A DNA stretch of 51,889 bases from Candidatus Eubacterium faecigallinarum (GCA_019115455.1 DXDN01000024.1:1-51889), one strand, 5' to 3'. Counted from the first letter of the stretch, positions 1-7,089 are shown. Made by a program: numbers and translations. Notes: generated by a model not told the origin, from the letters alone.

Positions 1-332
1 AAGAACAATCCGAAAAAACTATTAAAGAAGAAACTATTAAAGAAGAAACTATTAAACGGGTGGAAAAAGAAGCAAAGAATTTAATGACAAAAATAAATAG
101 TGAATTAGATGTTGAAATTGGCAGGTATTTAGATACAGACAAAGTATTACTAAACTTAGACTTAAGTGGATTATTAGCAGGACTTGAAAATATCATAAAA
201 GCGACTAAAAAAATAAATGAAAAGCAAATTAATCTTTCTGAAATTTTAAGTAATATGTTTGAATCCCCCTCTGTAAATTTTACACTTGATACTGATGCCG
301 AGAATCGCATAAATGGTAAAACAGATAAGTAA
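1..332 (+). CDS. 3' end of an unrecognised protein, partial at window start
   Basis: The frame is open from base 3 to the TAA at 330-332, so the gene starts outside the window and 109 residues are visible. A GTG at 60 could start translation, but no ribosome site precedes it and the frame continues upstream, so it is treated as partial. The first visible residues form three tandem pentapeptides of the type K/E-T-I-K-E, encoded by near-perfect 15-base repeats at 15-56. The rest is Lys/Asn/Glu-rich and probably helical. I do not recognise the family. Its place before a sigma-like gene and a RepA-like ATPase suggests a mobile-element accessory protein. Confidence 0.5.
   Translation, partial: EQSEKTIKEETIKEETIKRVEKEAKNLMTKINSELDVEIGRYLDTDKVLLNLDLSGLLAGLENIIKATKKINEKQINLSEILSNMFESPSVNFTLDTDAENRINGKTDK
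15..56 (+). repeat. 15-base tandem repeat, about 2.8 copies, in frame
   Basis: Three consecutive units of the form (g/a)aa-act-att-aaa-gaa lie at 15-29, 30-44 and 45-56. They encode a T-I-K-E repeat. The array may extend left of the window edge by a base or two only, because the preceding codons already differ. Confidence 0.85.
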
Positions 333-461
333 TAATTTTGTATATTTCCTGCACTTAATATACAAGAGTAATTTAATTTTTATATAATAATATTAATTTG
401 ATGCAATAAAATTATCATATAGTATCATACGGCGAAAGCCATATGAAATAAAATAGTCGGT

Positions 462-483
462 GAGGTTGTATAATTTCAACCTC
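462..483 (+). other. Perfect 7-bp hairpin in an AT-rich intergenic region
   Basis: gaggttg at 462-468 pairs with caacctc at 477-483 around an 8-base loop. No run of T follows, so it is not a convincing terminator. It lies in the 272-base gap between the partial gene and the sigma-like gene, which otherwise shows no coding signal. Confidence 0.4.
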
Positions 484-604
484 AAATTTCTTGGACCTCG
501 CCAAAGCAAGCATAATATTTTTGCGAACAAACCTTGAGATTGACAGATGTGGTACTGTTTCGACTATGCCGCATTACTTCCTTTCATTGACGGAAAGGCT
601 AGGA

Positions 605-1009
605 TTGGTAAAAACCACAATTGAATATGGTGATGAAATAATCCAGGTTGAAATAACCGATGAGGTTGCCGAATTCCTTGATAGTGACAGAAAGCGTCAG
701 CAGGCGCAGGACCGTAGCGACCGGCGGCACCTGAGTAAAGGAACATTTGAAAAGGACCGTGTTGAATCACAGCGGACGTCTGCCTTCAAAGATGAAACTT
801 TATTTAAAGTTGTTCATAAGATGGATTTGGACAAACTGAGGTTTTGTTTGCGTGTACTTAGCGAGTCTGAACGGATGCTTATCGAGCTGTATTATTTTGA
901 AAATTATAATATGGAAACGATCGGGGAATACTTCGGCATCAGCAAAATGGCTGTTTCTAAAAGGCATAAAAACATCATCAAAAAACTTAGGAAACTTATG
1001 GAAACATAA
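605..1009 (+). CDS. Sigma-70 region 4-type HTH protein of a mobile element
   Basis: A protein of 134 residues related to the small sigma-70 family factors carried by clostridial conjugative elements. The N-terminal third has the family's acidic stretch (EVAEFL, then DRKRQQAQDRSDRRH). The C-terminal 55 residues form a region 4 helix-turn-helix: an L-S-E-S-E-R-M-L-I-E-L helix, then GEYFGISKMAVSKRHKN as the recognition helix. The frame is open from a TTG at 491, but a TTG at 605 is preferred because GGAAAGG lies 6 bases upstream and homologues, as I recall them, begin at the matching VKTTIEY segment. An ATG at 566 lacks a ribosome site. It probably directs transcription of element genes. Confidence 0.7.
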   Translation: MVKTTIEYGDEIIQVEITDEVAEFLDSDRKRQQAQDRSDRRHLSKGTFEKDRVESQRTSAFKDETLFKVVHKMDLDKLRFCLRVLSESERMLIELYYFENYNMETIGEYFGISKMAVSKRHKNIIKKLRKLMET

Positions 1010-1028
1010 GTTTCCTTTTCTTTTTTTT
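989..1028 (+). terminator. Rho-independent terminator overlapping the stop codon
   Basis: aggaaactta (989-998) pairs perfectly with taagtttcct (1007-1016) around an 8-base loop and is followed by a T-rich run to 1028. The stop codon TAA is the first three bases of the right arm, so the end of the gene itself forms the terminator. Confidence 0.85.
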
Positions 1029-1216
1029 AAATATTTTTATAAACTCGGTTTACAAAACTGTTTTAACTGTCCTCCTATATAGAAGGGTATGGCAGAGCAT
1101 AGATTACACTTTTGTTTTTGGTCTGATGTTTTTCTGCCTGCCCTTCTTGTTTTGTTTCTGAAAGGCATTTGAAAATGCTTTTTGAAAAATAAAACAAAAA
1201 GGAAGGAGGTAAAAAA

Positions 1217-2233
1217 ATGGTAAAGATTGAACCGATAGACAGCGAAACTTTAGTTGATATGAATTTGCCGAGAAACATATTCAGCGTTGACGGATTAATC
1301 GCTCAGGGAGTGACTATTCTTGCAGGACCACCGAAGATAGGCAAATCGTGGTTGGTGCTTGACATCTGTATGCAGGTAGCAAAAGGAGAACCGTTGTGGG
1401 AAATGCCTACTAATCAGGGCAAGGTTTTATATCTCTGTCTTGAAGATAATTATTCAAGAATACAGTCAAGAGTAAACGACATAACTGCTGAGCCGTCCTG
1501 TGAACTTGAAGTAAGCGTTACCGCTCCTACACTAAACAACGGACTTATTGAACAACTTGAAAGTTACTGCAGAGAGAACAAAAACATTCGATTAATAGCT
1601 ATAGACACTTTACAGATGGTGCGTGACAACAATGCTGAGTTATCATACGGCAACGATTACGGCGATATTGAAAAGTTCAAAACTCTTGCTGACGACTTCG
1701 GCATTTCGATAATACTTGTTCACCACCTGAGAAAACAAGGATCAAGCGACCCGCACACAATGGTTTCGGGAACAACAGGATTGACAGGCGCCGCCGACTC
1801 GTCTTTGGTATTCAGAAAAGACGAACATAAGGAAGGCATTAACATACTTTACTGCCGAGGGCGTTCGATACAAGAAAGAAGTCTTAAACTAAAATTCAAT
1901 CGTGAGAACTGCCGATGGGAAATGATAAGCGACAGCTTGGACGAGCCAACTCAAGAACTCACTGACGAAATGATAACGCTCATAAAATTTATGGAAAAGC
2001 GTCTTGTATTCCGTGGCGGAAATACAGAACTTGTGGAAGAAATTAAAAACGAGTTTCCAGAGTTCAGTTCCACACCGCAGAAACTGAAACAGCAGATGAT
2101 TAAATTTCGTTATCTGCTTGAGGAACAGGGTTTGTATTTTGCAAGTGGAAGAAGTAACGGAAAAAGAATAGTTGAAATTTCTTTCTGTCTTGTAAATAGT
2201 GACACCAGTGACGCCTTGAACACGGCGGTGTGA
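1217..2233 (+). CDS. RepA-like RecA-fold ATPase (AAA_25) of a mobile element
   Basis: This 338-residue protein has a RecA-fold ATPase core. Walker A is GPPKIGKS at residues 37-44, the Walker B strand LIAID is at 126-130, and VHHLRK follows at 168-173, as in RepA-type hexameric helicases. A family role in replication or unwinding of plasmids and integrative elements is established knowledge; the role here is inferred. The C-terminal 100 residues look helical and wHTH-like. AAGGAGG precedes the ATG by about 7 bases. The reading frame ends at TGA 2231-2233, and another frame that overlaps at 2230 continues with FGRVKEKAGK, a tail I associate with this family, so the C-terminus may be frameshifted or extended. 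Confidence 0.8.
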   Translation: MVKIEPIDSETLVDMNLPRNIFSVDGLIAQGVTILAGPPKIGKSWLVLDICMQVAKGEPLWEMPTNQGKVLYLCLEDNYSRIQSRVNDITAEPSCELEVSVTAPTLNNGLIEQLESYCRENKNIRLIAIDTLQMVRDNNAELSYGNDYGDIEKFKTLADDFGISIILVHHLRKQGSSDPHTMVSGTTGLTGAADSSLVFRKDEHKEGINILYCRGRSIQERSLKLKFNRENCRWEMISDSLDEPTQELTDEMITLIKFMEKRLVFRGGNTELVEEIKNEFPEFSSTPQKLKQQMIKFRYLLEEQGLYFASGRSNGKRIVEISFCLVNSDTSDALNTAV

Positions 2234-2329
2234 ACAAGGTGTTCCTGCCGTTCCTGACGGCACTGTCCGCCGTATTTGGCAGAGTTAAAGAAAAGGCAGG
2301 AAAACACACGAAAGCAACAAAGCGAGGCA

Positions 2330-2385
2330 AATTTCAAGACAGAAAAAGCACGAAAAACCGCCTAAAATGGCGGTTAATTTTCAAG
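2330..2385. repeat. Direct repeat, left copy, containing a hairpin
   Basis: This segment matches 4239-4296 with a few substitutions and single-base gaps. Both copies contain tttcaagacagaaaaa and the hairpin ccgcc-N6-ggcgg (here 2358-2373). The left copy overlaps the last codons of the minus-strand Crp/Fnr gene and acts as its terminator, because on that strand the stem is followed by a T run. Together the two copies bracket the Crp/ferredoxin/cupin cassette. Confidence 0.75.
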
Positions 2386-3039
2386 AAGTTTGAAATGGTT
2401 TTTTGTACATTCTATTTTGCCTGCACTTTTCAGCTTTCCTATTTCTGCGGACATAGCACTGCGCTCAACGCAGAGATAATCTGCCAGCTGCTGCCTGTTA
2501 AGCGGGATATCAAATTCGTTTGAACCGTATTTTTTAGCAAATGCAGACAAATAAGCAATAAGCTTATCCTGCGTAGTTCGTTTTGATGTTATTTCTGCCT
2601 TTTCATTAAGCAGAATATTTTTTACAGACACGATTTTCAAAAGATTATTCATTATGATATTGTGGAATTTACAGGGCATTTCTGCGGTCAGAATTTTATT
2701 TATGCTGATCATCAATATCTCACAATCACTTACCGCAATTACGCTGACAGGCAGAGTTTCAACTCCCGCGCAGGCATACGCCTCCGCAAAGAGTTCGCCT
2801 TTTTCCACAACGGCAAGAATATTTCTGTTGCCGTAATAGTCATCTTTAACGATTTGCACATTGCCCGAAAGAATAACGCCGAAAACTCCTGCCTTGTCGC
2901 CCTCGTTAAAAATAATTTGATTTTTTAAATAGTTTTTTTCCGCAGCGCCAAGGCATTTCAGCATTTTAGGAATGTCATTTTCATTTGCGCCGTCAAACAG
3001 TTTGCAGCTGCTTAAAATATTCAAAACACTTTTACCCAC
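2374..3039 (-). CDS. Crp/Fnr-family transcription regulator
   Basis: A 221-residue regulator with a cyclic-nucleotide-binding-like beta barrel (about residues 20-115, with FNEGD and GVFGVILSGNVQI) and a C-terminal winged helix (about 178-212, NRQQLADYLCVERSAMSAEI). The start used is GTG at 3039; the ribosome site is weak (GTGG), and the ATG codons just upstream run into an in-frame TAG. The gene is divergent from the ferredoxin gene and shares a 100-base control region containing a palindrome (3066-3081), so it probably controls that operon. The family pairs with redox or nitrosative-stress genes in many Clostridia. The ligand is unknown. Confidence 0.85.
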   Translation of the reverse strand: MGKSVLNILSSCKLFDGANENDIPKMLKCLGAAEKNYLKNQIIFNEGDKAGVFGVILSGNVQIVKDDYYGNRNILAVVEKGELFAEAYACAGVETLPVSVIAVSDCEILMISINKILTAEMPCKFHNIIMNNLLKIVSVKNILLNEKAEITSKRTTQDKLIAYLSAFAKKYGSNEFDIPLNRQQLADYLCVERSAMSAEIGKLKSAGKIECTKNHFKLLEN

Positions 3040-3065
3040 AATCTACCACATCATTTTTTATATTT

Positions 3066-3081
3066 TGTTGGAAATACAACA
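3066..3081. promoter_or_regulatory. Candidate Crp/Fnr operator, TGTTG-N6-CAACA
   Basis: tgttg (3066-3070) and caaca (3077-3081) form a perfect palindrome in the divergent region. If tacaat at 3103-3108 is the -10 box of the ferredoxin operon, the start point is near 3115 and the palindrome is centred near -41.5, the usual position for an activator touching RNA polymerase. No good -35 box is visible, which fits activation. Confidence 0.55.
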
Positions 3082-3139
3082 TACATTACGATTTGATTAT
3101 AGTACAATGAGGGCACTAAATCAAGAAAGGAAGAGATTT

Positions 3140-3829
3140 ATGATTAGAAAAATCATTAAAATAGACAGGGAAAAATGCAACGGCTGCGGCGCCTGTGCGT
3201 CAGCCTGCCACGAGGGCGCAATCGAAATGGTAGACGGTAAGGCAGTTCTGACAAGAGAGGATTACTGCGACGGTTTGGGCGATTGTTTGCCTGCCTGCCC
3301 TGTTGACGCAATTTCTTTTGAAATGCGTGAGGCTCCTGCTTATGACGAGGCGGCAGTTAAGGCGAGCCAGGCGGCAAAAAATCAAGTACACTCAGGCTGT
3401 CCGGGCTCACGCTCAATGAGTATAAGCCACCAAAAGCAGGAAGAAAGCGGCAATATTTCCGTATCAAGCAAGCTCTCTCAGTGGCCTGTGCAGATTAAGC
3501 TGGCACCGATCAACGCTCGTTATTTTGACGGCGCGAATCTGCTTATAGCAGCAGACTGCTCGGCGTATGCTTACGGAAATTTCCACAATGATTTTATTAA
3601 AAACAAAATCACATTAATAGGCTGCCCAAAACTTGACAGCGTTGATTACTCGGAGAAGCTTACTGCGATTATTGCAAATAATAATATTAAAAGCGTAACC
3701 GTTGTAAGAATGGAAGTGCCTTGCTGCGGCGGTATTGAATATGCAGTAAAAACCGCTCTGCAAAGCAGCGGAAAATTTATTCCGTGGCAGGTAGTGACGA
3801 TTTCAACAGACGGAAAAATTTTATCTTAG
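3140..3829 (+). CDS. 4Fe-4S dicluster ferredoxin-type protein with C-terminal Cys-Cys domain
   Basis: A 229-residue iron-sulfur protein. Cys13, 16, 19 and 23 form a classical CxxCxxCxxxC motif. The second site is spaced differently, C43-x5-C49-x3-C53-P, and has one Cys fewer. The C-terminal half has no ferredoxin motif but holds VPCCGG at 193-198. The start is the ATG at 3140, 7 bases after AAGGAAG; the longer frame from 2972 lies in the control region. The cupin gene follows by 12 bases, so the two form an operon. This protein type often sits next to hybrid-cluster protein genes in Clostridia; none is present here. It probably transfers electrons in the cytoplasm; its partner is unknown. Confidence 0.85.
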   Translation: MIRKIIKIDREKCNGCGACASACHEGAIEMVDGKAVLTREDYCDGLGDCLPACPVDAISFEMREAPAYDEAAVKASQAAKNQVHSGCPGSRSMSISHQKQEESGNISVSSKLSQWPVQIKLAPINARYFDGANLLIAADCSAYAYGNFHNDFIKNKITLIGCPKLDSVDYSEKLTAIIANNNIKSVTVVRMEVPCCGGIEYAVKTALQSSGKFIPWQVVTISTDGKILS

Positions 3830-3841
3830 GAGGAAAAATCA

Positions 3842-4186
3842 ATGGCGTTTATCAAAAATGTAAATCACGAAGAAGTGTTTAACCTTGCACAACAAGTCAG
3901 CGTTCAAAAGGGACAGGTTGTCAGCAAAACTCTTGCTCAAAACAGCGCAGTCAGCGTAACGCTGTTTGCTTTCTCAAAAGGTGAAGAGATAGGCACGCAC
4001 GATTCAACAGGCGACGCTATGGTAACCGTTTTAGAGGGAACAGGGCAATTTACCGTTGACGGAAAAACTTATGTTTGCAATGCAGGCGAGGCACTCGTTA
4101 TGCCTGCTAAAAAACCGCATTCAGTATACGCCAAGGAAGATTTCAAAATGCTTTTAACAGTAGTTTTTCCACAGGAAAGAAAGTAA
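3842..4186 (+). CDS. Small cupin-domain protein
   Basis: A 114-residue single cupin barrel. The first motif is GTHDSTGDAMVTVLEG, with His53 and the acidic residue Glu65, and the second is PAKKPHSV, with His93, which would bind a metal. GGAGG lies 6 bases before the ATG. It follows the ferredoxin gene closely and ends at a strong terminator, so it is the last gene of the operon. Function beyond a metal-binding small-molecule or redox-linked cupin cannot be read from the sequence. Confidence 0.85.
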   Translation: MAFIKNVNHEEVFNLAQQVSVQKGQVVSKTLAQNSAVSVTLFAFSKGEEIGTHDSTGDAMVTVLEGTGQFTVDGKTYVCNAGEALVMPAKKPHSVYAKEDFKMLLTVVFPQERK

Positions 4187-4198
4187 ATATTTATGATT

Positions 4199-4229
4199 TA
4201 AGGTGCGTTTTTTACGCACCTTTTTGTTT
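4199..4229 (+). terminator. Rho-independent terminator after the cupin gene
   Basis: aggtgcgt (4201-4208) pairs with acgcacct (4214-4221) around five T residues, extended by two A-T pairs, and is followed by a T run. Confidence 0.9.
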
Positions 4230-4238
4230 ACTCTAAAG

Positions 4239-4296
4239 AATTTCAAGACAGAAAAAAGCACAAAAAAACCGCCGAAAAAGGCGGTTGAATTCCAAG
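4239..4296. repeat. Direct repeat, right copy, containing a hairpin
   Basis: This is the counterpart of 2330-2385, in the same orientation and 1909 bases away. The hairpin ccgcc-gaaaaa-ggcgg lies near 4269-4284. On the minus strand it is followed by a T run, but no minus-strand gene lies to its right for several kb, so as a terminator it has no obvious customer. In one frame it reads KEFQDRKKHKKTAEKGG then stop, which could be the original tail of the ATPase frame that runs into the left copy. Confidence 0.75.
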
Positions 4297-4373
4297 CAGG
4301 ATAAAGGCTGGGCACACTTTGAGAGCTACCCAGCCGAAAAACACCGCAACAGCAACGCTTTGCGGGATTTCAG

Positions 4374-4491
4374 TTTTGGTACCAAAATACAGTTTTAGCT
4401 GAATTTATTGTAGCCAAATACGGAATATTTTGGTGCCATAAATGGAAAATCACTGCTGATTACGGGAGTTTGCAAAACTCATTTTGATACC
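4374..4491 (+). repeat. Three TTTTGRTRCC motifs at exactly 54-bp spacing
   Basis: ttttggtacc (4374-4383), ttttggtgcc (4428-4437) and ttttgatacc (4482-4491) are the same ten-base motif, spaced 54 and 54 bases apart. Each is followed by an A-rich stretch. The first is part of a perfect 14-bp palindrome at 4374-4387. They lie directly before the ribbon-helix-helix gene, so they may be its operators, or iterons or relaxase-accessory sites of the element. Confidence 0.7.
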
Positions 4492-4522
4492 AAATTATTT
4501 GCAACAAGGAGGTGAAGAAAAA

Positions 4523-4933
4523 ATGGATAAAAATGAAATGAAAAGAATATCTTTGTATTTACCACAAGAAATAATAGACTTGTGTGAAAGCGATATTGAT
4601 ATTGCAAATGTGAAAAGCAGAAATCAGTTTATAGCAAAAGCGGTAAAATTCTATGATTGTTATCTACACAAAGAACTTACATCTGAAATACTTGCTCCTA
4701 CTATTGAAAGTGCAGTCGGTGCAAAAATAGATTTATCAGAGTATAAATTATCAAGAATTATTTTCAAACTTGCTGTTGAAATCTCATCACTGATGAACAT
4801 TCTTGCAGGAGCATTTGAACTTGATGATCAAAAAGTTCGCAAAATGAAACACAGAGTTATAAACGAAGTTAAGGAACTAAACGGCTGGATAAATCTTGAA
4901 GACATAATCCGTTACCAAAATGGTGAGGAATAA
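4523..4933 (+). CDS. Ribbon-helix-helix protein, probable mobilization accessory or repressor
   Basis: A 136-residue protein with an N-terminal ribbon-helix-helix: the strand KRISLYLPQEI, then helices through NVKSRNQFIAKAVKFY. The remaining 90 residues are helical and unassigned. The ATG at 4523 is chosen over an in-frame ATG at 4484 because AAGGAGGTG lies 8 bases upstream. It sits between the ATPase and recombinase genes, where clostridial mobilizable elements often keep a MobC-like or CopG-like protein. No relaxase gene is in the window. The spaced motifs directly upstream are candidate binding sites. Confidence 0.7.
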   Translation: MDKNEMKRISLYLPQEIIDLCESDIDIANVKSRNQFIAKAVKFYDCYLHKELTSEILAPTIESAVGAKIDLSEYKLSRIIFKLAVEISSLMNILAGAFELDDQKVRKMKHRVINEVKELNGWINLEDIIRYQNGEE

Positions 4934-4953
4934 ATCAAAAAACATTTAAAAGT

Positions 4954-4973
4954 CCTGCCGTTAAATCGGCAGG
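4954..4973 (+). other. 7-bp hairpin after the ribbon-helix-helix gene
   Basis: cctgccg (4954-4960) pairs with cggcagg (4967-4973). No T run follows; instead AAAGG and an ATG follow at once, so the hairpin could mask or space the ribosome site of the micro-ORF at 4988 or act as a weak terminator. Confidence 0.45.
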
Positions 4974-4987
4974 CAGAAAGGAATTAA

Positions 4988-5038
4988 ATGACAAACAAAA
5001 ATAAATTAATCGCAGTTTTTACTGCAAACGAAAACTGA
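4988..5038 (+). CDS. Possible 16-residue micro-ORF with a good ribosome site
   Basis: An ATG at 4988 is preceded by AAAGG with 6-base spacing and encodes MTNKNKLIAVFTANEN before TGA at 5036-5038. It may be a leader peptide, a true small protein or the stub of a longer gene truncated in this element. There is no homology evidence; only the ribosome site supports it. Confidence 0.3.
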   Translation: MTNKNKLIAVFTANEN

Positions 5039-5077
5039 TAGAGAGGGGCGATATAAAATTAGAATCTGTGTTGCTTT

Positions 5078-5311
5078 ATGGCAACAGGAAAAATAAAACA
5101 AAAACTTACAGGCAATAATAGTATTGATAAAACTGCTAAAGGCGGAGATAGTATCAATACTCAAAACATAAATGACAGAATAGGTACTCAGCTTTGGATG
5201 GAGCATTTTGCTAATGCGCTTGTAAATCAAAAGGCTATTGACGAAAAAACATACAAAAAACTGATGGCAAAAATCAATACAGAGGTCAACAGAAGGTACA
5301 GCAATCATTAA
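5078..5311 (+). CDS. Small helical protein of the mobile element, SHOCT-like C-terminus
   Basis: A 77-residue Lys-rich protein. The last 35 residues (NALVNQKAIDEKTYKKLMAKI) resemble the short helical SHOCT-type tail seen in many element-encoded small proteins; this similarity is weak. The ATG at 5078 is the first start after an in-frame TAG at 5060; its ribosome site is poor. It lies between the ribbon-helix-helix gene and the recombinase gene and ends just before a strong terminator. Function unknown. Confidence 0.55.
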   Translation: MATGKIKQKLTGNNSIDKTAKGGDSINTQNINDRIGTQLWMEHFANALVNQKAIDEKTYKKLMAKINTEVNRRYSNH

Positions 5312-5315
5312 ATGG

Positions 5316-5350
5316 AAACAGTCCCCTAATGATTTGGGGACTGTTTATAT
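5316..5350 (+). terminator. Rho-independent terminator before the recombinase gene
   Basis: aaacagtcccc (5316-5326) pairs perfectly over 11 bases with ggggactgttt (5336-5346), loop 9 bases. The T run is short. It separates the small genes from the recombinase. Confidence 0.75.
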
Positions 5351-5415
5351 TGTAAAATAAAGCTGGATAATTAAATCACTTTGTGATATTGTTCGCTTGG
5401 AAAGGAGAAAAAGAA

Positions 5416-7089
5416 ATGGATATATATGCCGTTAGAGAACGGATAAAAAAAGAAAATATAAACTTTATGAGTCTGCCTCTTCGGGTAACATTTTATGCCA
5501 GAGTAAGTACTGAGTTTAATGTACAGTTAAATTCTCTTGACAATCAGATAACTTACTACACAGATTTCATTAAGAACAATCCCAACTGGGAATATGTTGA
5601 AGGGTATGTTGACGAAGGCATATCAGGTGTATCAACAGCAAAACGTGAACGGTTTAACGAGATGATTGAGGACGGTAAGCAAGGACTCTTTGATTTAGTT
5701 ATAACTAAAGAAGTATCCCGTTTCGCCCGTAACACGCTGGACAGTATTCGATTTACCCGTGAGCTTTTATCAAGCGGAGTGGCTGTGTATTTTCAAAATG
5801 ATAATATAAATACACTTGACGAAGACAGCGAATTGAGGCTGACAATTATGTCATCAATGGCGCAGGACGAGTCGAGAAAAATCTCTACACGTGTGCGATT
5901 CGGTCATCAGCAAGCCATTAAAAAAGGCACAGTCCTCGGCACGAACAATATGTTCGGCTATACAAAAAAAGACGGCAAACTGACGATCAATGAAGAAGAG
6001 GCCGCCTTTATCAGAGAACTGTTTGAGATGTACGCCACGGGCAGATTCAGCATGAAGCAGATGGAAAAACATTTTTACGAAAAAGGAATCCGTAACAGAA
6101 AGGGCAATAAATTATCCCACTCAACGATGGGAAACATCATACGCAATCCAAAATACAAAGGCTACTATGTCGGGAACAAAGTGGTTATCACAGACCTGTT
6201 CACTAAAAAACAGAAATTTCTGCCCGAAGATGAATGGGTAATGTATAAGGACGAGACCGGCGAGATTGTGCCGGCAATAGTCAGCGAAGAACTATGGGAA
6301 AAGGCAAACGAAGTTTTGTATATGCGAAGCCAGGATGTTATCACGGCACAGCACAAAACGGTGCATCAAAACCTTTTTACAGGCAAACTCATCTGTGCGC
6401 ACTGCGGCAAACCTTACTACAGAAAAGACGCCGTTGGCAAGGGCGGAGAAAAAATGTCCAAATGGGTATGCTCCGGCAAGATATACAACGGCGCTGACAG
6501 TTGCCCTTCCCATGCAATATACGAAAGCGAGATCAAGCCCGTGATTGAAGATATTTTCAGATCAGGCCAGCAGAATATCGAGGAACTCTCTGCCTGCGTG
6601 CTGAAACTTGTATCAGAACTGCTTGAAAGTGATGACAAAAAAAATGAACTGCTTGCGCTGAGCAAGGAAATAGAAACACAGCATAAGATGAAAGCAAAAC
6701 TGCTTAAATTCAATGCAGACGGAAATATGAGCGACAGTGAATTTTTCAGAATGACTGCGGAATGCGATGAAGAGATAACCAAACTGCAGGCGCAGATGGA
6801 TGCAATTAAAGACAATGCAAAAACAGAACAGGAAATAAAAAAAGAGCTTTCAAATATCAGGGCGATACTGAAAGCCGCGGAAAAACATATTGACGGCGAG
6901 GAAATAGACAAAACATTCGTTGACAGGTATATCAAAGAAATCATCGTCTACCCCGAAGAAGATGTAACAAGGCTTGATATACGCCTGAACGCGGGCACTT
7001 CGGTAGAGAAAATCCTTGAAAATACAAGGAGTCGTACAGGTCATATGAGTAAGAAAATGATCAAGGCTTACGAAGAAAGCATGAAATAA
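5416..7089 (+). CDS. Large serine recombinase (site-specific integrase of the element)
   Basis: A 557-residue large serine recombinase. The catalytic domain starts at FYARVS with Ser31 as the expected nucleophile, followed by DEGISG near 66-71 and SRFARN at 101-106. A recombinase domain follows, then a zinc ribbon (LICAHCGKPYYRK ... WVCSGK ... SC) and a long coiled coil rich in Glu/Lys. The start is ATG 5416, with AAAGGAG upstream, not the upstream in-frame ATG at 5383, which has no site. Such enzymes integrate and excise elements without help from host factors apart from a directionality factor. It is the last element gene on this side, so one attachment site probably lies between here and about 7280. 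Confidence 0.93.
   Translation: MDIYAVRERIKKENINFMSLPLRVTFYARVSTEFNVQLNSLDNQITYYTDFIKNNPNWEYVEGYVDEGISGVSTAKRERFNEMIEDGKQGLFDLVITKEVSRFARNTLDSIRFTRELLSSGVAVYFQNDNINTLDEDSELRLTIMSSMAQDESRKISTRVRFGHQQAIKKGTVLGTNNMFGYTKKDGKLTINEEEAAFIRELFEMYATGRFSMKQMEKHFYEKGIRNRKGNKLSHSTMGNIIRNPKYKGYYVGNKVVITDLFTKKQKFLPEDEWVMYKDETGEIVPAIVSEELWEKANEVLYMRSQDVITAQHKTVHQNLFTGKLICAHCGKPYYRKDAVGKGGEKMSKWVCSGKIYNGADSCPSHAIYESEIKPVIEDIFRSGQQNIEELSACVLKLVSELLESDDKKNELLALSKEIETQHKMKAKLLKFNADGNMSDSEFFRMTAECDEEITKLQAQMDAIKDNAKTEQEIKKELSNIRAILKAAEKHIDGEEIDKTFVDRYIKEIIVYPEEDVTRLDIRLNAGTSVEKILENTRSRTGHMSKKMIKAYEESMK

Noticed and set aside
491-604. Longer sigma-like protein starting at TTG 491 or ATG 566
   Set aside because: No ribosome site at either; the segment before 605 has no similarity that I recognise, and TTG 605 has GGAAAGG at 6 bases.
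2972-3139. Longer ferredoxin protein starting at 2972
   Set aside because: That extension overlaps the divergent Crp/Fnr gene and its promoter region; the ATG at 3140 has a clear ribosome site and starts the conserved part.
6417-6944. 175-residue minus-strand ORF inside the recombinase
   Set aside because: It is the Ser/Ile/Leu-rich shadow of the coiled-coil coding region and has no own ribosome site or family.
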